Part shown: positions 26,051-33,836 of the stretch, one piece after another
Layout: every line of letters begins with the position of its first letter
How positions within the stretch are numbered: position 1 is the first letter of the stretch
Virus record (IMG/VR): IMGVR_UViG_3300020193_000011
Coordinates: 1 to 64,000 of that record
Reading direction: 5' to 3' (one strand)
DNA from: a virus
DNA: 64,000 nucleotides
The notes under the pieces: generated by a model
Seen by the model: the letters and a program-made list of their open reading frames with translations, nothing else
Database searches by the model: none
Told to the model about the DNA's origin: nothing
Program-made: the position numbers and the translations under genes

Positions 26051-29000
26051 GCTGAGGTGGCTTCGCTTTATCGCTAAAATTCCATTGATTTGGGGTTATA
26101 GATCCAGTCCATGTATCGTCCGATTGATTAAATTTAGAAAAATCTTTTGGTAGAACGACTATGGCCGATGTTGTAGATGTGGATCCGGTGGAACCAATGG
26201 ATGTGGATGTGGATGTGGATGTCGTATTTTTTCCGACCATGTATTCATCCCATCTTTTAGATCTTGGGATGTCGAAAGTGTAGTGGAAACTATTTCTCGG
26301 ACTTGCTCTATCAACCGGTTTTAGGGATTGAATATCTGTCAAAGAATAAATGTTTGTTGGATATCTATATTTATGAAAAGGAGAATTTGTATTAGATATT
26401 ACAATTGGATTTTCATCCCTCGCCTGTTGAACGGATATAGAAGTAACGCCATCAGGGATAGCTTCGCTGCCTCTTTTGCTGATGTAACTTATGTTTCCCA
26501 CCGTTGCATTCAAGGGGGTGCTGAAAGGAGTGGTCCAGTGGACCTTGAAAGTATTTCGGTTAGTTTTTGTTTGGGTTACAAATATTTGAGTTTTAAAATC
26601 AAAATCATAGTCTTTTACGAATTGACTACCCGGCAGATATTCTTTTGGCGTCTTTATAACAGATTTACCTAAGCTTTGATATCCAACAGAAGTATCGTTG
26701 TAGTCAAGTACGATATACGGATAATAAATTGATTCTATATTAAATTGTCTTGATATTACGGTTGAGTACGCGTCTAGGGTGAGCGCTCCGTCGGCAAGGA
26801 GTGGTTTAGTTGAATCATCTAATTTGAATATATTATAGGTTGTTTTTGTTTCCCCAAACAAATAATCTTTGTTTTCAATTCGATAAAAATCCAAAAATGC
26901 CACGTTATCATTGGTACATTCTATATAGAAATCAACATTGCTGTAGTCGGCGTTTATTATAGATGCCGCGTCTTGCTCGATCGAGGTCGCCTCAAAGTCG
27001 TTGATCAAAAGTTCTCCAATTGACGGAACTAATTCTCTACAAAATTTTGGATCATATACCGCAATCTCAATGTCGGTAGTTCTTCTTTGTTTATCGCTAA
27101 ACTTGAATTCTTTTTTTTCATCATCAAACAAAACGGTAACTTGTCCATCTTTTCTCAAACCGTTAATTGTCCAGCTGTTTCTCCACGGCGAAACGTGCCA
27201 AACAATAGTTGAATTATTGGAAAATTTAGTTCTGCTGTTAACTTTATTTTTATTTGCCTCAGTCAATATATTGTAAAATAATTTATTTGGGCCAAGCACA
27301 GCTGCGCTTAAAAATGTGGTTTGATCCCCAACCACACCGACCGGAAATGCGTTCACACTTCCATTGTTAGACCCCGACACTCCCAAGCCGCTAGTCCCAT
27401 AGTTGTCATTGATATAGCTCAAAAATGGATTAAGACATAGGATTGCAAATGAAGAAAACTCAGAAGCAGTATTGTATTTGTCTCTAAGCATTGCGGTATA
27501 TTTTTTAGAACCATCAACAATAGAAACTATTGATTGCGCTGAACCGTCTGATGATTCAACATCTTTATCAAAAACCCTAATTGGATTAACATTTCTGTTG
27601 TTTAGCAAATTTGTTCTGCTACCAAAAACATTGTGATTTTTATACGAGTCCTTTTCTTGGTATTCCGTTAAATCCCAGCCATTGAGATAATCGTCTCCCT
27701 CTTCATATTCTTCAACTATGTTAATATATCCAGTAGTTTTGGATATTGAATTTAAAGAATAATCAAAATTTGATAAACCAGAAGAGGAAAGAGAAGTTTG
27801 ATCAAGCATTGAACAGTCGATAAATACTGAAACACCATTTTCCAAAAGCATGTCTAGCGCCCTTTTTTGAGAGCTGGTTATTGTTTGGTTTGGTGTCCAA
27901 ACAACGAAGTCATACCCAAACGGATCTACGTTAACATTTGTTATGGTAGTGCTAATAAATTCGTCAATGTTAAGAGCCCAATATTGACGTTGCGTTTTAT
28001 TTGATCCCGTTGGACTTAATGGATTTTCAAACAAGAAATTTTGTTGGTTTATTACTGATTCTTCTAGGTTTGCAAAAATATACGGATTGTGCATGTTTTC
28101 AATAAGGCCGGAATATAACACGGCGACATTAAGAACAGCTCTTTCTGTATTTTGATGAATATCTTTTATGGTGCTAAAGTCATATTTTATTTTTGCTACC
28201 AATCTCCAGTTAAAATTTTGAAATGTTCTTGGATCTTGTATGGCTTTTATTGGGGTAACTATTTTCCACCCCTCATCATTTGGCGCCTGCTTAAGCAGCT
28301 TGTTTTCTTTGTGGGAAAACAGTTGTGTTGAATAAACTTTTTTATCGACAGAAGAAGGATCAATTACCTCCGATTCTTCAACCACGTATGAGTAGAGTGG
28401 CATTGCATTAATGTATTCTCGATAATTTAAAAATTGGCTGTGAGGAATTCCATCCGAAGTCCTTTCAAACTTGTCGTAAACCAATTGCAAACCGACCGGA
28501 TCTGGTTGATCTAGGGCAACTATTATTCTGTAGTAATTTCTAGAAGAAATTGTAGGCAGTTCGTTTTCATATCTCTCAATGTAAATTTCATATTTATTTA
28601 CACCATATTCGTCTATGTGTTGATCACCAGATGAATTTATTACTCTAATATTATATTTTTCTGGATCTATAATTTTTAAAGAATTTCCTATTCCATTATA
28701 GGTTGCTGCATTTGTGGGGAGTATTGTAAAATATCTACTTACATAAAAGCTGTACGCAAAACATTTAATTTCAAAATCATTAATTTTGTTTGAATAATTT
28801 CTATCAATAGGCTCATTTGAGTTCGTGATTACATGATTTGTAATTGAAACTTCTGAATTTTTGACTATTGGAGAATGTTTGCTTTGAAAAGTTTCTGAGT
28901 TTGTTTTGGCATATCTGAGCACGCCGAACTCGTCTGCGTACATTACGGCATTGTCTTTTGTTGCCGTCGTGGCATTAAAGTTTTCTCTTATTAAATTTGA

Positions 29001-29057
29001 CGTATCTATAACGGATAAATGATCCTGTGGACTGACCCCATTGGTTGAATACCATCC
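26046..29057 (-). CDS. Middle section of recoded giant tail protein
   Basis: From the GGA at 29057 to the TGA at 26048-26046 this frame encodes 1003 residues. The first ATG is at 28943, but 38 codons upstream read as good protein (GWYSTNGVSPQDHLSVIDTS) with no usable start codon after the in-frame stop at 29066. This part is thus joined to the GTG-started leader by a +1 shift at CGG 29058-29056. It is beta-rich, with a Rossmann-like stretch (ITSSQKRALDMLLENGVSVF) and a Thr/Ser repeat near the C-terminus. Its last sense codon is CGG directly before TGA, the third shift site. Without that shift the product ends as a 1032-residue protein. Confidence 0.7.
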   Translation of the reverse strand, partial: GWYSTNGVSPQDHLSVIDTSNLIRENFNATTATKDNAVMYADEFGVLRYAKTNSETFQSKHSPIVKNSEVSITNHVITNSNEPIDRNYSNKINDFEIKCFAYSFYVSRYFTILPTNAATYNGIGNSLKIIDPEKYNIRVINSSGDQHIDEYGVNKYEIYIERYENELPTISSRNYYRIIVALDQPDPVGLQLVYDKFERTSDGIPHSQFLNYREYINAMPLYSYVVEESEVIDPSSVDKKVYSTQLFSHKENKLLKQAPNDEGWKIVTPIKAIQDPRTFQNFNWRLVAKIKYDFSTIKDIHQNTERAVLNVAVLYSGLIENMHNPYIFANLEESVINQQNFLFENPLSPTGSNKTQRQYWALNIDEFISTTITNVNVDPFGYDFVVWTPNQTITSSQKRALDMLLENGVSVFIDCSMLDQTSLSSSGLSNFDYSLNSISKTTGYINIVEEYEEGDDYLNGWDLTEYQEKDSYKNHNVFGSRTNLLNNRNVNPIRVFDKDVESSDGSAQSIVSIVDGSKKYTAMLRDKYNTASEFSSFAILCLNPFLSYINDNYGTSGLGVSGSNNGSVNAFPVGVVGDQTTFLSAAVLGPNKLFYNILTEANKNKVNSRTKFSNNSTIVWHVSPWRNSWTINGLRKDGQVTVLFDDEKKEFKFSDKQRRTTDIEIAVYDPKFCRELVPSIGELLINDFEATSIEQDAASIINADYSNVDFYIECTNDNVAFLDFYRIENKDYLFGETKTTYNIFKLDDSTKPLLADGALTLDAYSTVISRQFNIESIYYPYIVLDYNDTSVGYQSLGKSVIKTPKEYLPGSQFVKDYDFDFKTQIFVTQTKTNRNTFKVHWTTPFSTPLNATVGNISYISKRGSEAIPDGVTSISVQQARDENPIVISNTNSPFHKYRYPTNIYSLTDIQSLKPVDRASPRNSFHYTFDIPRSKRWDEYMVGKNTTSTSTSTSIGSTGSTSTTSAIVVLPKDFSKFNQSDDTWTGSITPNQWNFSDKAKPPQR
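26049..26051 (-). other. Putative +1 recoding site 3 (CAG-CGG-TGA)
   Basis: The in-frame CGG is the last codon before TGA. A +1 shift here, with the C skipped (or CGGT read as four bases), continues as GGT-GAA-AAA into the 1210-codon downstream frame. The two frames overlap only between 26098 and 26046. The site would set a ratio between a 1032- and a 2241-residue product. Confidence 0.6.
26198..26222 (-). repeat. Thr-Ser coding microsatellite
   Basis: Four consecutive GTGGAT-type 6-base units on the plus strand encode a (Thr-Ser)n linker near the end of the middle section (TSTSTSTSIGSTGSTSTTSA). Such a linker before the third shift site would separate the 1032-residue part from the C-terminal extension. 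Confidence 0.8.
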
Positions 29058-29145
29058 GAAGATTTACGGCGTCGGAAGGTAACGTTTTTCCTTTTTTAAT
29101 TGCAAATTCTTTTTGATCGTCAGTTAAATTAACAAACTGTTCCAC
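28975..29145 (-). CDS. N-terminal leader of recoded giant tail protein (GTG start)
   Basis: A GTG at 29145-29143 follows GAGGA by 5 bases and lies 1 base after the TAA of the preceding giant gene. It encodes VEQFVNLTDDQKEFAIKKGK and, up to codon 29, good protein sequence (TLPSDAVNL). Codon 30 is CGG (29058-29056). Read straight on, the frame stops after 56 codons at 28975. With +1 recoding at codon 30 it enters the 1003-codon frame. The overlapping ATG at 29147 is in the downstream frame but meets a stop after seven codons, so it is not the start. Confidence 0.65.
   Translation of the reverse strand: MEQFVNLTDDQKEFAIKKGKTLPSDAVNLRMVFNQWGQSTGSFIRYRYVKFNKRKL
29056..29058 (-). other. Putative +1 recoding site 2 (CTT-CGG-A)
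   Basis: The in-frame CGG is codon 30 of the GTG-started leader. Skipping the C (or reading CGGA as four bases) gives GGA-TGG-TAT and the downstream frame. That frame has its last stop at 29066, so the shift must lie after it, and the CGG follows within three codons. CTT-C would also allow the P-site tRNA to re-pair on TTC. Confidence 0.65.
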
Positions 29146-29146
29146 A

Positions 29147-32100
29147 TTATTCCTCTTCGTAATCTGGTCTTAAATTGTTATACGTGTCCACAACATACGG
29201 GGTCGAACCCAGTAGTCCCATTTGATATTGAGAATATCTACTAATTGGGTACCATAACGGTAAATTCCACGAAGTTTCTTGTGTTGATTCGTAATATACT
29301 TGATTTGTATGTTGATCTTTTTTAAATACTGGGTCTGTAAGGTAATGATTATGTGCCTCAACATCGGTTTGAATTGAATTTAAAACCGGCTCAGAAGAGT
29401 TTGATTGATTGACGTCGTATCTTTCATACCAGTAAACTATATCCCCAACTATAGTAACGGGATTTGTCTGAGGAGCGCTATTAAAGCTACTGTCTACAAC
29501 TGTAAACCAATATCCGGGAGTGGCGTCGTTTTGAGCTATATACGGTCCAATTTTAAAGTTACCACTACTGTCTGCTTTGACTTGACCAGATTTTAAATAC
29601 TGATTTGGGGTGTCTGAAGAAGTACTGTACGGAAGCTTTAAAGCTTCATAAAGCGAACGAGCTTTTCTCCAATAAACTATTGCGTTGGGTGTTGCGTTTC
29701 CATAAATATTTTGTTTCTCTTCTCCGTCTGCATTTATGACTTTTTTAGCAACTTCCGCAGAAAGTTTCTTGGTGTTGTCTATTTTTGGCACGACTAAATA
29801 CGAAACAGTTGCTGATTGTTGGTTTTGATTATCCGATAGATAAACATGATTTAAAATTGGTTTTTCGATCGCAGCATTTGTGTACTTAATATACGCTTTT
29901 GAATATCCGTCTGAATTTGTTAGCACAGACGAGGGGGTAGCTTGAGCGCCTGGTGCGTTGATGTTTATTGGCACAGAAGGTTTAGGATTTTCGTTTGCGT
30001 CTTTTGTCCAAATGTTTAAAGCCATAAAATTTTTATTCCCTTGAATGACTTGATTTGGAGAAAGTTGCGCTTCTATTTTTGCAAACGGGTACGACAAATG
30101 GGATAGATAAACGAATCCTTCGTCTAAGGGAGAAAGCATCGGGTTAAGATACATATCCTCAATCAAGTAGTCTTCGTCAAAAACGTTACCCTCATAATAT
30201 ACTTTAGTTTCGTAACTATAGTTTGGTGTAGTCAAAAGTTTTACAACCGACCTATAGGAATTGTCCAATGAATTATAATGTTCATTGTCTACGTTGAAAG
30301 TATTTTTAACCCTATAAGACACTTTGTATTCTTTGCCAACATCAAAGACAGGAGTAGAGGAGTTTGTGTGGTCAATAATATTGGCGTCATATTGTTTTGA
30401 ATCCAAAATTGTTTGCCCAGTAAATTGATCTACAACTTTTAGGTCGAATACATTTGAATAAGCGAGTGATAAATAATTTTGAAAAGTCGGGTTTATATAT
30501 TCAACATTATAAGGGCTATAAACCGTTGGGGTGGCTTCGTCTGCAAAAGCCACCTGGGTGTAATTTACTGTGCTTCCAGTAACAGCGTTTGCAACAGTAA
30601 CTATAATTGGAGCGCCTTGTCTGGCGATTGAGTCCAGCACAATTGAGTTAGTATTGAGGGCTTTCTTGAATTTAGGATTGGAATATATATATTTAACTTT
30701 CCCGTTTTGGAAATACCATCCAGTATTTATTGACGGGCTTATATGATATTCAGTTTTTGGGTTTAGATGTGCCTTAAAATAGACGCCTTTAATAATATAT
30801 TGATCAGATGATTCATCTAGGTAATTTAGAGACGAATCAATGCCTATATTGAACGTATCATGCCACGGCAAATATTCCACAACAACTTCGTCATTCTCAT
30901 TCAACACTTCGATATTATTAATAATTAAATAGTCGCTCGATGCGTAGGCGCCAAGGCCAAAATCTGATCTTTCAAAATCCAATGGTCCAATCACTAGATT
31001 GTATTGCGTATTGAGAAGGTCATAATTTGTCGCTGAATATTCTTGCACTACACCGTTACTGCCAATATAAAAATTAATATTTGATTGATAATCAGCTGTA
31101 AATGGTTCCCATTTGAGAGAATCAAAAGGATAATCAGAACTGTCACCTGAAGATATTTTCAAATAATCTGGAGTGGCGTTGTATGGAAATTTTATATCCC
31201 TAAAATAATACAGTGGAGTCGAACCGGACCCAGGACCAACCTGGGTGCTATAATAGTTCGGCATTTGTTCCGGTGTTGCAAAATTGGGATTAACAAAACT
31301 AAAAATAATATTTGGACTTGCAGACAAAAGATGATATTCGTTCGTATCTCTATTCAAAGACACGCCGCCGTATCCGGAATAATATCCCGAAGAATGATCT
31401 ACGTCGTATGAATCTTCTACAACATTATCTATATGAACATATAAAGGAGTAGCGTTTTGGGGAATAATAATATTTTTAAGAATGTCTTGAGGCGTAAATA
31501 TTATAGGGCTGGTAGAATCTATTTTGCTGTTTTTATTAATGACAAGACCAAATCTGTCTGATCTTACTTTCGGAGTATTTAAAACTCTTGTTTTTAAGGG
31601 ATCGTATATTTTTGAACCAATTTTTAAACGCGTTGCGTATGGAGAGTCGTTAATTTGAGCTGCTGTTTTTACAATAGTTTTATTGATTGAATCAATTTTT
31701 TGAGTTGGAGTTGCGTCAACGAAACCAATAAACCCATAGTCGCCAGTTGAACCAAGATAGTTAGTGCTATCGACAAAACTAATTGTGGCTTCATTCACGG
31801 CGTAAAGCGGTATTTCGCTAAAAGAATATGATTCAGTTGCGGACACATTAAAGGTGTTGGTATACGGAGTGCCGCCGCTGTTATAATAAATTGATTCTCC
31901 TGTTGTAAATCCCGAAGGATTGAATATCGGTCTGACAATGTATTCTTCGGATGACCCTGGTGCGTGCAAGTTTTTTGTTACATCTTTGTATTGAGCTTTA
32001 TAAACGGTATTGTTGAATACGTCCCCATGCAAACCTAATTTTAAAAATACATCATAATTTACCGTTGCCGCAGAATTGTCTACATATTCTTCCAAATATG

Positions 32101-33568
32101 ACAAATAGCTATCATGTTGAATTTTAATTGGTTCATAAGCGTTTTGATAATCATCGTATTTAATTCCATGAACTTTGATACCAAATGAGTATTGGGCTAT
32201 GTCTTTATTAATTTTTTCTAATTTTATTTTAGCGTCTTCAAAATCCCCAACCCCGGGCTGAAAAATATCAATATAAGAACTTGGGGTGGCTGCATCTGTT
32301 ATTTGTGGGATGCACGAAACGCCTTCAGATTTTTGACCAGCGTAGTCCCAATATGCCTCTCCCCATTGAATATAGCCTAAATTTGTTGGATAATTGATAT
32401 TGATATAATCAACAAAATCATAAAAACTTTTTGTTGGAATTCCTTGTTTTGAAAAATACTTGGACATGGTATTCATGTCAAATATTTCTATAATTTCCGG
32501 TGTAGCCCCTTGATAATTAGAATCTGGCGTGGCCCCAAACGCCCTCCATATGTCAAGCTCCCTTCTTAATGTAAGCTTCAATCCCTCTTCGTTGATTGCG
32601 GGTGGATTTTTGCTGACATCAAGAATTCTTTTTGCAAAAGAATCATTGGATTCAAGATATAGTCTTTGCAAACCAACTCTAAGCCCAAATTCATCAAAAC
32701 TATTTAAAACCTGAGTTGGGATTGATTTTTGTATAGCGTTGTCAATTGACAATACATTGAATTTTCTCAAAGTAAACAACTGACCTGTTGTAAAATTATA
32801 AAAGAAAACATAATCTGTCGTTCTGTGCTCCAACAATTCTTTCATTGTTGAAACTCTTGCAAGCTCTACGTTATCTCCTAGAACTTTTATAAAAGCTGGG
32901 GCAACCGGCGCACACAAATAAATCCACGCTTTTTCGTTTTTGTCAGCGGAATCAATAAAGGAATCTATTTCAATCCTAGATATAAGTGCGTCGATTTGAT
33001 CTAAATCATCTCCCAGAAGAGCGTTGACAAATTTTCCTGCTGTTGTTTGCGGAAGTGCTAATTCTGGCGTTGATCTTTCTAGGGAATCAGAATATATTTT
33101 AGTCCAAGAAGGGAACCTGTCTAGTACGCTTCTTGTGTGATCCGAAATAATTGGATCTATAATATTTTGTATTTGAATTTGTACTAATAGTAAAAAATTA
33201 ATATTACTTAAAGAAGATGAGGAAAAAAAACTGACAATAAACTTAACATATCTTTTAACTCCCTTTAAAAATAAAAGAGAAGTGTTTTGATTTACTGCGG
33301 CAATTTGTTGCCATTCTGACGTTTTTGAATTGGGGTTGTCAGAACATAAAATTTGTATTTCTATTTTTGGAGTTTCTGAACCAGGTAAATTGTTTATTGC
33401 GTGCTTGTAGCCTATTATGTCTGCGCGGCTTGAAGTGTCTACAAATCTATAAAAAGGATTGATTTGATAATTTGGGTCAAGTTTCCAATATGGAGAAGAA
33501 TTATCAAAATCAAATATATAATAATTATCTTGAGCTTCTTGATTGGATTGAAAAATTTGAAAAATTCC
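29147..33568 (-). CDS. Main section of recoded giant tail protein X (Ig-like, receptor-type)
   Basis: From the GGA at 33568 to the TAA at 29149 this frame encodes 1473 residues. A TTG at 32917 could be taken as a start, but 217 codons upstream of it are clearly coding (for example VNALLGDDLDQIDALISRIE and WTKIYSDSLERSTPELALPQ), with no valid start after the in-frame TAG at 33583. The body is beta-rich. At about residues 1180-1250 there is a bacterial Ig-like, invasin-type segment (WTKDANENPKPSVPININAP, then LTNSDGYSKAYIKYT). The tripeptide ATP occurs about eleven times. The stop overlaps the start region of the next gene. Confidence 0.7.
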   Translation of the reverse strand, partial: GIFQIFQSNQEAQDNYYIFDFDNSSPYWKLDPNYQINPFYRFVDTSSRADIIGYKHAINNLPGSETPKIEIQILCSDNPNSKTSEWQQIAAVNQNTSLLFLKGVKRYVKFIVSFFSSSSLSNINFLLLVQIQIQNIIDPIISDHTRSVLDRFPSWTKIYSDSLERSTPELALPQTTAGKFVNALLGDDLDQIDALISRIEIDSFIDSADKNEKAWIYLCAPVAPAFIKVLGDNVELARVSTMKELLEHRTTDYVFFYNFTTGQLFTLRKFNVLSIDNAIQKSIPTQVLNSFDEFGLRVGLQRLYLESNDSFAKRILDVSKNPPAINEEGLKLTLRRELDIWRAFGATPDSNYQGATPEIIEIFDMNTMSKYFSKQGIPTKSFYDFVDYININYPTNLGYIQWGEAYWDYAGQKSEGVSCIPQITDAATPSSYIDIFQPGVGDFEDAKIKLEKINKDIAQYSFGIKVHGIKYDDYQNAYEPIKIQHDSYLSYLEEYVDNSAATVNYDVFLKLGLHGDVFNNTVYKAQYKDVTKNLHAPGSSEEYIVRPIFNPSGFTTGESIYYNSGGTPYTNTFNVSATESYSFSEIPLYAVNEATISFVDSTNYLGSTGDYGFIGFVDATPTQKIDSINKTIVKTAAQINDSPYATRLKIGSKIYDPLKTRVLNTPKVRSDRFGLVINKNSKIDSTSPIIFTPQDILKNIIIPQNATPLYVHIDNVVEDSYDVDHSSGYYSGYGGVSLNRDTNEYHLLSASPNIIFSFVNPNFATPEQMPNYYSTQVGPGSGSTPLYYFRDIKFPYNATPDYLKISSGDSSDYPFDSLKWEPFTADYQSNINFYIGSNGVVQEYSATNYDLLNTQYNLVIGPLDFERSDFGLGAYASSDYLIINNIEVLNENDEVVVEYLPWHDTFNIGIDSSLNYLDESSDQYIIKGVYFKAHLNPKTEYHISPSINTGWYFQNGKVKYIYSNPKFKKALNTNSIVLDSIARQGAPIIVTVANAVTGSTVNYTQVAFADEATPTVYSPYNVEYINPTFQNYLSLAYSNVFDLKVVDQFTGQTILDSKQYDANIIDHTNSSTPVFDVGKEYKVSYRVKNTFNVDNEHYNSLDNSYRSVVKLLTTPNYSYETKVYYEGNVFDEDYLIEDMYLNPMLSPLDEGFVYLSHLSYPFAKIEAQLSPNQVIQGNKNFMALNIWTKDANENPKPSVPININAPGAQATPSSVLTNSDGYSKAYIKYTNAAIEKPILNHVYLSDNQNQQSATVSYLVVPKIDNTKKLSAEVAKKVINADGEEKQNIYGNATPNAIVYWRKARSLYEALKLPYSTSSDTPNQYLKSGQVKADSSGNFKIGPYIAQNDATPGYWFTVVDSSFNSAPQTNPVTIVGDIVYWYERYDVNQSNSSEPVLNSIQTDVEAHNHYLTDPVFKKDQHTNQVYYESTQETSWNLPLWYPISRYSQYQMGLLGSTPYVVDTYNNLRPDYEEE

Positions 33569-33821
33569 GGGAATCCGTATCTAATTTAATTTCTCCATAA
33601 TTTGTTACTTTTTCCGATCCATTTATCGACGGCGTTGCATTTTGTAAAATTTGGGTTCCAACAAAAGTTCTGTCACCAATTTCATTTAAACCGTTTGCTG
33701 ATCTAACAGTTGAGTAATTTGTGTAAAATCTATTTGAATAAATATCAATGATGTTAGAGGTCCAGGTATTGGCACTTATATTAAAGTCATTTTTATTTAA
33801 AGCTAAAAAATAAGTTTTCAT
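33525..33821 (-). CDS. N-terminal leader of recoded giant tail protein X
   Basis: The ATG at 33821 opens a 98-codon frame (MKTYFLALNKNDFNISANTW). Up to codon 84 it reads as normal protein (GEIKLDTDS). Codon 85 is CGG (33569-33567), after which the 0-frame product becomes a Ser/Phe/Asn-rich stretch and stops at 33525. The downstream frame takes over in the +1 phase at the same place. Both parts together make 84 + 1473 = 1557 residues. It follows the metallophosphoesterase region by 15 bases on its 5' side. As a separate gene it would be a small beta-rich protein. Confidence 0.65.
   Translation of the reverse strand: MKTYFLALNKNDFNISANTWTSNIIDIYSNRFYTNYSTVRSANGLNEIGDRTFVGTQILQNATPSINGSEKVTNYGEIKLDTDSRNFSNFSIQSRSSR
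33567..33569 (-). other. Putative +1 recoding site 1 (TCC-CGG-A)
   Basis: The in-frame CGG is codon 85 of the leader. A C skip (or four-base CGGA) gives GGA-ATT-TTT and leads into the 1473-codon frame. The allowed window runs from the +1-frame TAG at 33583 to the 0-frame TAA at 33525. A CGG in the +1 frame at 33577-33575 would also have to be avoided, which narrows the window and again places the change at this site. TCC-C lets the P-site tRNA slip to CCC. Confidence 0.65.
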
Positions 33822-33836
33822 TTACCTATCCTAAAT

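Noticed and set aside
26046-26100. ATA, ATT or ATC as an unusual start codon for the downstream fragment
   Set aside because: It would have to occur at three genes in a row, each without a good ribosome-binding site, whereas all other genes use ATG, GTG or TTG with plausible sites.
28975-29145. The 56-codon GTG frame as an independent small gene
   Set aside because: Its good protein sequence ends at the CGG at codon 30, where the other frame begins to look coding. It is better explained as the leader of the giant protein.
33525-33821. The 98-codon frame as an independent small gene
   Set aside because: After codon 84 the 0-frame becomes low-complexity (Phe/Ser/Asn/Arg) while the +1 frame continues with good protein sequence and no start codon.
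22561-33821. Random sequencing errors as the cause of the three frame changes
   Set aside because: Errors favour homopolymers and both directions. All three changes are +1, fall outside homopolymers and coincide with a codon that is otherwise absent. Raw reads would still be needed to close this.
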